Source of the DNA: Udaeobacter sp025935755
GTDB taxonomy: Bacteria > Verrucomicrobiota > Verrucomicrobiia > Chthoniobacterales > UBA10450
Reading direction: 5' to 3'
NCBI GenBank assembly: GCA_036278715.1
Contig: DASUKN010000049.1
Span: 43,874-107,873, forward strand
Length of the DNA stretch: 64,000 nucleotides
Shown here: piece after piece, positions 60,675 through 64,000 of the stretch
Layout of the letters: every line of letters begins with the position of its first letter
Position numbering within the stretch: position 1 is the stretch's first letter
Notes under the pieces: model-generated
Seen by the model: the letters and a program-made list of their open reading frames with translations, nothing else
What the model was told of the DNA's origin: nothing
Databases searched by the model: none
Translations under genes and position numbers: made by a program

Positions 60675-60848
60675 CTAACACCGTGGCTTCAGCCCGGTGA
60701 ATCGGCCCGGCCTAACGGGAAACCGTTGAACGGTTTCGTCTGTCGACGCTAAGGTAGGCGCGAGCGTCTCGCTTGCGAAACTTCCAAGGCCGCAAGCCGG
60801 AGGCTCGCGCTACAATCGGCGCACACCTGACCCAAGTGAGGTGTTAAT
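60675..60848. repeat. Palindromic repeat, family C, with a second palindrome inside
   Basis: AACACCGTGGCTTCAGCCCGGTG at one end and AAGTGAGGTGTTAATGA at the other. Between them sits GTAGGCGCGAGCGTCTCG ... GGAGGCTCGCGCTAC, a further palindrome. First copy at 37597-37738. It overlaps the longest possible start of the Ku gene, so the ATG at 60919 is preferred. Confidence 0.72.
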
Positions 60849-60918
60849 GAGTCGGCCGGTATTCGATCGGCACCTTCACGCACGCAAAATCGAGGCTTCG
60901 CACGATCTCAATTTAGAT

Positions 60919-61761
60919 ATGGCAAGAGCGATCTGGAAAGGCAGTATCAGCTTCGGGCTGGTCAACATACCAATCGCGCTGTATGCAGCGACTCGGCGCG
61001 AAGAATTGAAATTTCGGCTTCTACGCAAAACCGATCTAAGCCCGGTCAATTACAAACGCGTCGCTGAAAAGGACGGCAGGGAGGTTCCGTGGGATCAGAT
61101 CGTCAAAGGTTACGAGTACGAAAAGGGCAAATACGTCGTGCTGAAGGAGGAAGACTTCCAGCGGGTTGATCTCGAAGCGACTCAGACTGTCGACATCAAG
61201 GATTTCGTCGATTTGGAAGAAATCGACCCGATGTATTTTTACAAGCCATATTACCTGGAACCGCAAAAAGGCGGGGACAAAGCGTATGCACTCCTGCGAG
61301 ATGCATTAAAAGAGACTAACAAGGTCGGCGTCGCCAAGGTAGTCATCAAGACCCGGCAATACCTGGCTGGTGTGAAACCGGAGGATGGTGCACTCGTTCT
61401 CGAACTAATGCACTTCGCTGATGAACTGGCCGACCCGGAGAAACTTCATGTCCCGAAGAAACTGGAAGTTGGCAAACGGGAAATGAACATGGCCAAATCG
61501 CTCATCGACAGCATGACCTCAAAATGGCAGCCGGAGAAATACAAGGACGACTATCGCGAGGCGCTCATGGATGTGATCGAGGAGAAGGTCGAAGCCGGCG
61601 GGAAAGAAATCGAGGAAAAGCCGAGGAAAGCGCCGAAACCGACGAAGGTGATCGATCTTGTATCGGTCCTGCAAAAGAGCCTGGAGCAAAGTGGTGGTAA
61701 AAGGAAAGCGACAGCTCACTCGAAGCGCAAGAAGGCTCACCCGGCCAAAAAGGCCGCATGA
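60919..61761 (+). CDS. ku: Ku protein for non-homologous end joining
   Basis: 280 residues, usual for bacterial Ku homodimers. MARAIWKGSISFGLVNIPIAL is the family N terminus, then KFRLLRKTDLSPVNYKRV and REVPWDQIVKGYEYEKGKYV. The C-terminal tail is Lys-rich (KRKATAHSKRKKAHPAKKAA), a DNA-binding extension. No ligD is within this window, so end joining would need a distant ligase. Confidence 0.94.
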   Translation: MARAIWKGSISFGLVNIPIALYAATRREELKFRLLRKTDLSPVNYKRVAEKDGREVPWDQIVKGYEYEKGKYVVLKEEDFQRVDLEATQTVDIKDFVDLEEIDPMYFYKPYYLEPQKGGDKAYALLRDALKETNKVGVAKVVIKTRQYLAGVKPEDGALVLELMHFADELADPEKLHVPKKLEVGKREMNMAKSLIDSMTSKWQPEKYKDDYREALMDVIEEKVEAGGKEIEEKPRKAPKPTKVIDLVSVLQKSLEQSGGKRKATAHSKRKKAHPAKKAA

Positions 61762-61929
61762 TTCGACGCGTGCGGTGTTCGGCATCCTGCCGAACACAGT
61801 CCAGGCGGCAAGATCAAACGCGTTCTTATCTGGGACGCTGTCACGTCATCTTGGTTCGATTCAGTAGTGAAGATGATCATTTTTGCGGACGCCTCCAAGA
61901 AGCGTCGGCAATGACGGGAACGTACGCGA

Positions 61930-62334
61930 ATGGGAGACGCTGCAGCTAAGAAGCCATCGATCCGAGTTCACCAGGAGGAATCTGCGCCGCAAATTCAATC
62001 GTCCGGAAAAAAGAGATCACTGTTTCGGCGGCCCGGCGTGATACTCGGCATCACTGCGCTAGCAATCATTGGGATTATCTATCTCGCGACTGTTGTCTTC
62101 CATTCAATGACGCACCAGTCGACTGACGACGCAGTCGTCGTTTATTGCTCGCTCAGTGCAATCCAACCAGAACGTGCTGTCGCAGCACACGTCGCATTTC
62201 AATCCGATTTTTCAGCAACGACTCGCCGAGCTCGAAGCGATCTTGAGTCACAAGGTTGGTGCCTGGGAAGCTTCAAGACAGGCGAGGGAATCTTGTATCA
62301 CGTGCTTGCACAAAAGGCCGCCCTTACCAGTTAG
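61930..62334 (+). pseudogene. N-terminal stub of a HlyD/EmrA-type membrane fusion protein
   Basis: 134-codon frame. Residues 30-75 (RRPGVILGITALAIIGIIYL, then FHSMTHQSTDDAVVV) match the start of HlyD/EmrA adaptor proteins: membrane anchor then the ESTDDA/STDDA motif. After that the text (VYCSLSAIQPERAVAAHVAF) is unrelated and the rest of the beta-barrel and hairpin is missing. Probably a truncated gene, unless a short anchored form is used. Confidence 0.6.
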
Positions 62335-62652
62335 GTCCACAACTTTTGGTTTGTCGGGATTGTCTGTCTGGTCTGCGCGCCACTGGTGGCTCTTGTTTGA
62401 GAAGGTTAGTGATTCCAAACCCGAAGCTGCTGCGCAGTAGCCGGTAACGTATGGCAACCCTGCCTGCGGTAGCACTTCAGCCGGCGCACCCTTCAACACG
62501 GGAGAGGGGAGCGCGGGCGCCCTCGCCCGCTGTTTTTGGCGCCTCGCCAAAAACTTTCCGGTCTGCTTTTTAGCTGGTTAGAAAGCTCCGCAAACACGAT
62601 TGTCTGCCGTCACGTGAGACTTGACACTCAGGCGAGAAATCGTTCAGCTTGA
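62335..62652. other. Gene-free gap of about 320 bases with two hairpins
   Basis: GCGGGCG-CCCT-CGCCCGC at 62513-62530 and TTTTTGGCG-CCT-CGCCAAAAA at 62533-62553. The second resembles a bidirectional terminator but lacks a trailing T-run on the plus strand. No gene seen. Confidence 0.5.
62513..62553. terminator. Tandem GC- and A/T-flanked hairpins, terminator-like
   Basis: Two stems back to back, 7 and 9 perfect pairs with loops of 4 and 3. The second stem has T5 on its left and A5 on its right, so it folds as a T/A-flanked stem. Lies after the HlyD stub and before the DoxX gene. Confidence 0.5.
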
Positions 62653-62658
62653 GTGGCA

Positions 62659-63102
62659 ATGAACTCGCTGAATCGTTTCGCAGACCCGGTTTACTGCATC
62701 ATGCGACTCATAATAGGACTTATTTTCGCATGTCATGGAGGGCAAAAGATCCTTGGCTTTCCAGGAGGCGGACACGGCGCCGAAGGTTTGACGCTCTTTG
62801 GCGGAATAATCGAACTGGTCGGCGGATTCATGATCGCGTTTGGTTTTCTGACGCGGATCGCGGCGTTTATCTCAGCTGGTGAAATGGCCGTGGCTTATTT
62901 CATGGTGCACGCGGCCGGAAAAGCAATTGGTCATGCACCGACGCCGACTGAGCAGTTTTTTCCAATTCTGAATAAAGGCGAACTGGCTGTTGTACTCTGC
63001 TGGGTGTTCTTGTTCATGTTTTTTTACGGACCTGGCCGATGGAGTGTCGACGCCTTGCTCAGTAAAGGAAAAGCCACGGCTGCGACTCCCGCGCCTGCTT
63101 AG
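62659..63102 (+). CDS. DoxX family membrane protein
   Basis: 147 residues with about four membrane helices. RLIIGLIFACHGGQKILGFPG and GGIIELVGGFMIAFGFLTRIAA follow the family pattern of DoxX/TQO small subunit-like oxidoreductase-associated proteins. ATG 62659 is preferred over the GTG at 62653. Followed by a dienelactone hydrolase 67 bases downstream. Confidence 0.88.
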   Translation: MNSLNRFADPVYCIMRLIIGLIFACHGGQKILGFPGGGHGAEGLTLFGGIIELVGGFMIAFGFLTRIAAFISAGEMAVAYFMVHAAGKAIGHAPTPTEQFFPILNKGELAVVLCWVFLFMFFYGPGRWSVDALLSKGKATAATPAPA

Positions 63103-63169
63103 GTTGTACTTGGCAGTGAAGCCGGTTGCTGGAGCACAAGTTTGTGCCGAGGCTGGAGGATTGATTTCT

Positions 63170-63982
63170 ATGAAACGAAAATTCCATCTCATTCGATTCT
63201 TCATTGGAGCATTGATTGCTCTGCTTATGTGCGATGCCTCATGTGTAGCGGAAGAAATCAAGGATTTCGGGCGCGACCGCCTGAACAATTCGCCCCGGCA
63301 TGGCGAATGGATCGATATCAAATCCGGTGACCGCACAGTCAAAGCGTTCGTGGTTTATCCCGAGCGGAATGACAAAGCGCCCGCTGTGCTCGTGGTGACC
63401 GAGATCTTCGGTCTAACAGATTGGGTCCGCAGCCTGTGCGATGAGCTTGCCGAAAACGGTGTGATCGCTATCGCGCCCGATTTGCACGGCCAAAAGTTCG
63501 AGGACCTCGATGCTGCTCGCAAAGCAACATCCGCGCTATCGAACGAGCAGGTGAAGACAGACCTGGACGCAGCGGCCGATTATGCGCTCACGAAGATTCC
63601 ATCCTGCAACGGCAACATTGCAGTGTGCGGATTCTGCTGGGGCGGCGGCGTTGCGTTCGCGTATGCAAATCAAAATCCGAAACTGAAGGCTGCTTATTCA
63701 TTCTATGGAACCGCTCCGGATTCAGCCGACCAGGTAAAAAATATCGCGTGCCCGGTGTACGGCTTTTACGGGGAGAATGACGAACGCGTAAACGCGACAA
63801 TTCCCAAAGCGGAGGAACTAATGAAAGCCGCCGGGAAGAAATACGAACCGGTGATTTACAAAGGCGCAGGTCACGGCTTCATGCGGTCGGGCGAACCGAC
63901 CAATCCGCAGATGCGCGAAGCCGATCGAAAAGCGCGCGACGAAGCGTGGGCCAGGTGGAAGAACTTGTTGAAACAATTGTGA
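63170..63982 (+). CDS. Exported dienelactone hydrolase family protein
   Basis: 270 residues. Signal peptide IGALIALLMCDASCVAEE. Alpha/beta hydrolase with the cysteine nucleophile in VCGFCWGGGVAFAY, Asp in FYGENDERVNA and His in YKGAGHGFMRSG. N-terminal part APAVLVVTEIFGLTDWVRSL is typical of DLH. Start ATG 63170 has GGAGGA 10 bases upstream; a longer frame to 62990 overlaps DoxX and is rejected. The substrate (dienelactone or another ester) is not readable. Confidence 0.9.
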   Translation: MKRKFHLIRFFIGALIALLMCDASCVAEEIKDFGRDRLNNSPRHGEWIDIKSGDRTVKAFVVYPERNDKAPAVLVVTEIFGLTDWVRSLCDELAENGVIAIAPDLHGQKFEDLDAARKATSALSNEQVKTDLDAAADYALTKIPSCNGNIAVCGFCWGGGVAFAYANQNPKLKAAYSFYGTAPDSADQVKNIACPVYGFYGENDERVNATIPKAEELMKAAGKKYEPVIYKGAGHGFMRSGEPTNPQMREADRKARDEAWARWKNLLKQL

Positions 63983-64000
63983 CCGGATTAGACCCAAAAA

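Noticed and set aside
1..64000. tRNA, rRNA, CRISPR, prophage or insertion sequences
   Set aside because: I looked for their typical stems, repeats and motifs on both strands and found none I could support.

Overview
The window (about 54% GC by impression) looks like ordinary chromosome of a Gram-negative bacterium, most likely a soil Verrucomicrobiota of the Chthoniobacterales/Spartobacteria type. The grounds are LpxI and Lnt (lipid A and lipoprotein maturation), a short ATP-synthase delta subunit, an ECF sigma factor paired with a Ser/Thr kinase carrying TPRs, secreted beta-helix proteins with Thr-Pro linkers, and many palindromic intergenic repeats. This placement is inferred from gene families, not from a marker gene. 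I saw no rRNA, tRNA, CRISPR array, prophage or insertion sequence.

Layout. 1-2.7 kb: end of a GT4 glycosyltransferase, obgE, another GT4. 2.8-9.4 kb: complete F1Fo ATP synthase operon atpB-E-F-H-A-G-D-C, then lpxI. 10.6-17.1 kb: a large secreted beta-helix protein, divergent from an ECF sigma factor and a membrane Ser/Thr kinase with TPRs. 17.1-21.5 kb: DUF1272 protein, RibD-like reductase, flippase-like membrane protein with a sugar-isomerase-like partner, MFS exporter. 21.7-24.6 kb: clpB and a small internally duplicated protein. 24.6-31 kb: gene remnants, GNAT, Tat-signal aminotransferase, MtfA-like peptidase, 1-Cys peroxiredoxin, PLP dehydratase, dtd. 31-43 kb: second beta-helix protein, S1/P1 nuclease, serine hydrolase, Mut7-C protein, a small secreted protein, NamZ-like muramidase, Lnt, phosphohexomutase. 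43-49.3 kb: ornithine-cyclodeaminase-like enzyme, methyltransferase, FAD monooxygenase, CPBP protease, second PLP dehydratase, TauE/SafE exporter. 49.5-58.5 kb: PHP-glycosyltransferase fusion with a deacetylase, EVE protein, tmk, methyltransferase-GT2 fusion, membrane TPR protein, holB. 58.5-64 kb: L,D-transpeptidase lipoprotein, ispH, Ku, a HlyD stub, DoxX, dienelactone hydrolase.

Most genes are housekeeping, cell-envelope or detoxification functions. The most unusual layer is the repeats. At least five families of short palindromic elements fill the gaps between genes. Several reach into genes: one appears to have inserted in frame into obgE, one sits between atpD and atpC, and element edges supply stop codons (a glycosyltransferase, the EVE gene) or start codons (lpxI, an FAD monooxygenase). 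The octamer TCGTTAGG also occurs far more often than chance predicts (15 copies counted by eye).

Other second-look items are four gene remnants (P-loop kinase, DHFR-like, kinase-TPR tail, HlyD N-terminus), the PHP-GT4 fusion, the methyltransferase-GT2 fusion, and a clustered GTTCG/CGAAC palindrome at 25.8 kb. I did not find a convincing wholly new multi-gene system. The repeat-to-gene exaptation is the strongest candidate for something undescribed.
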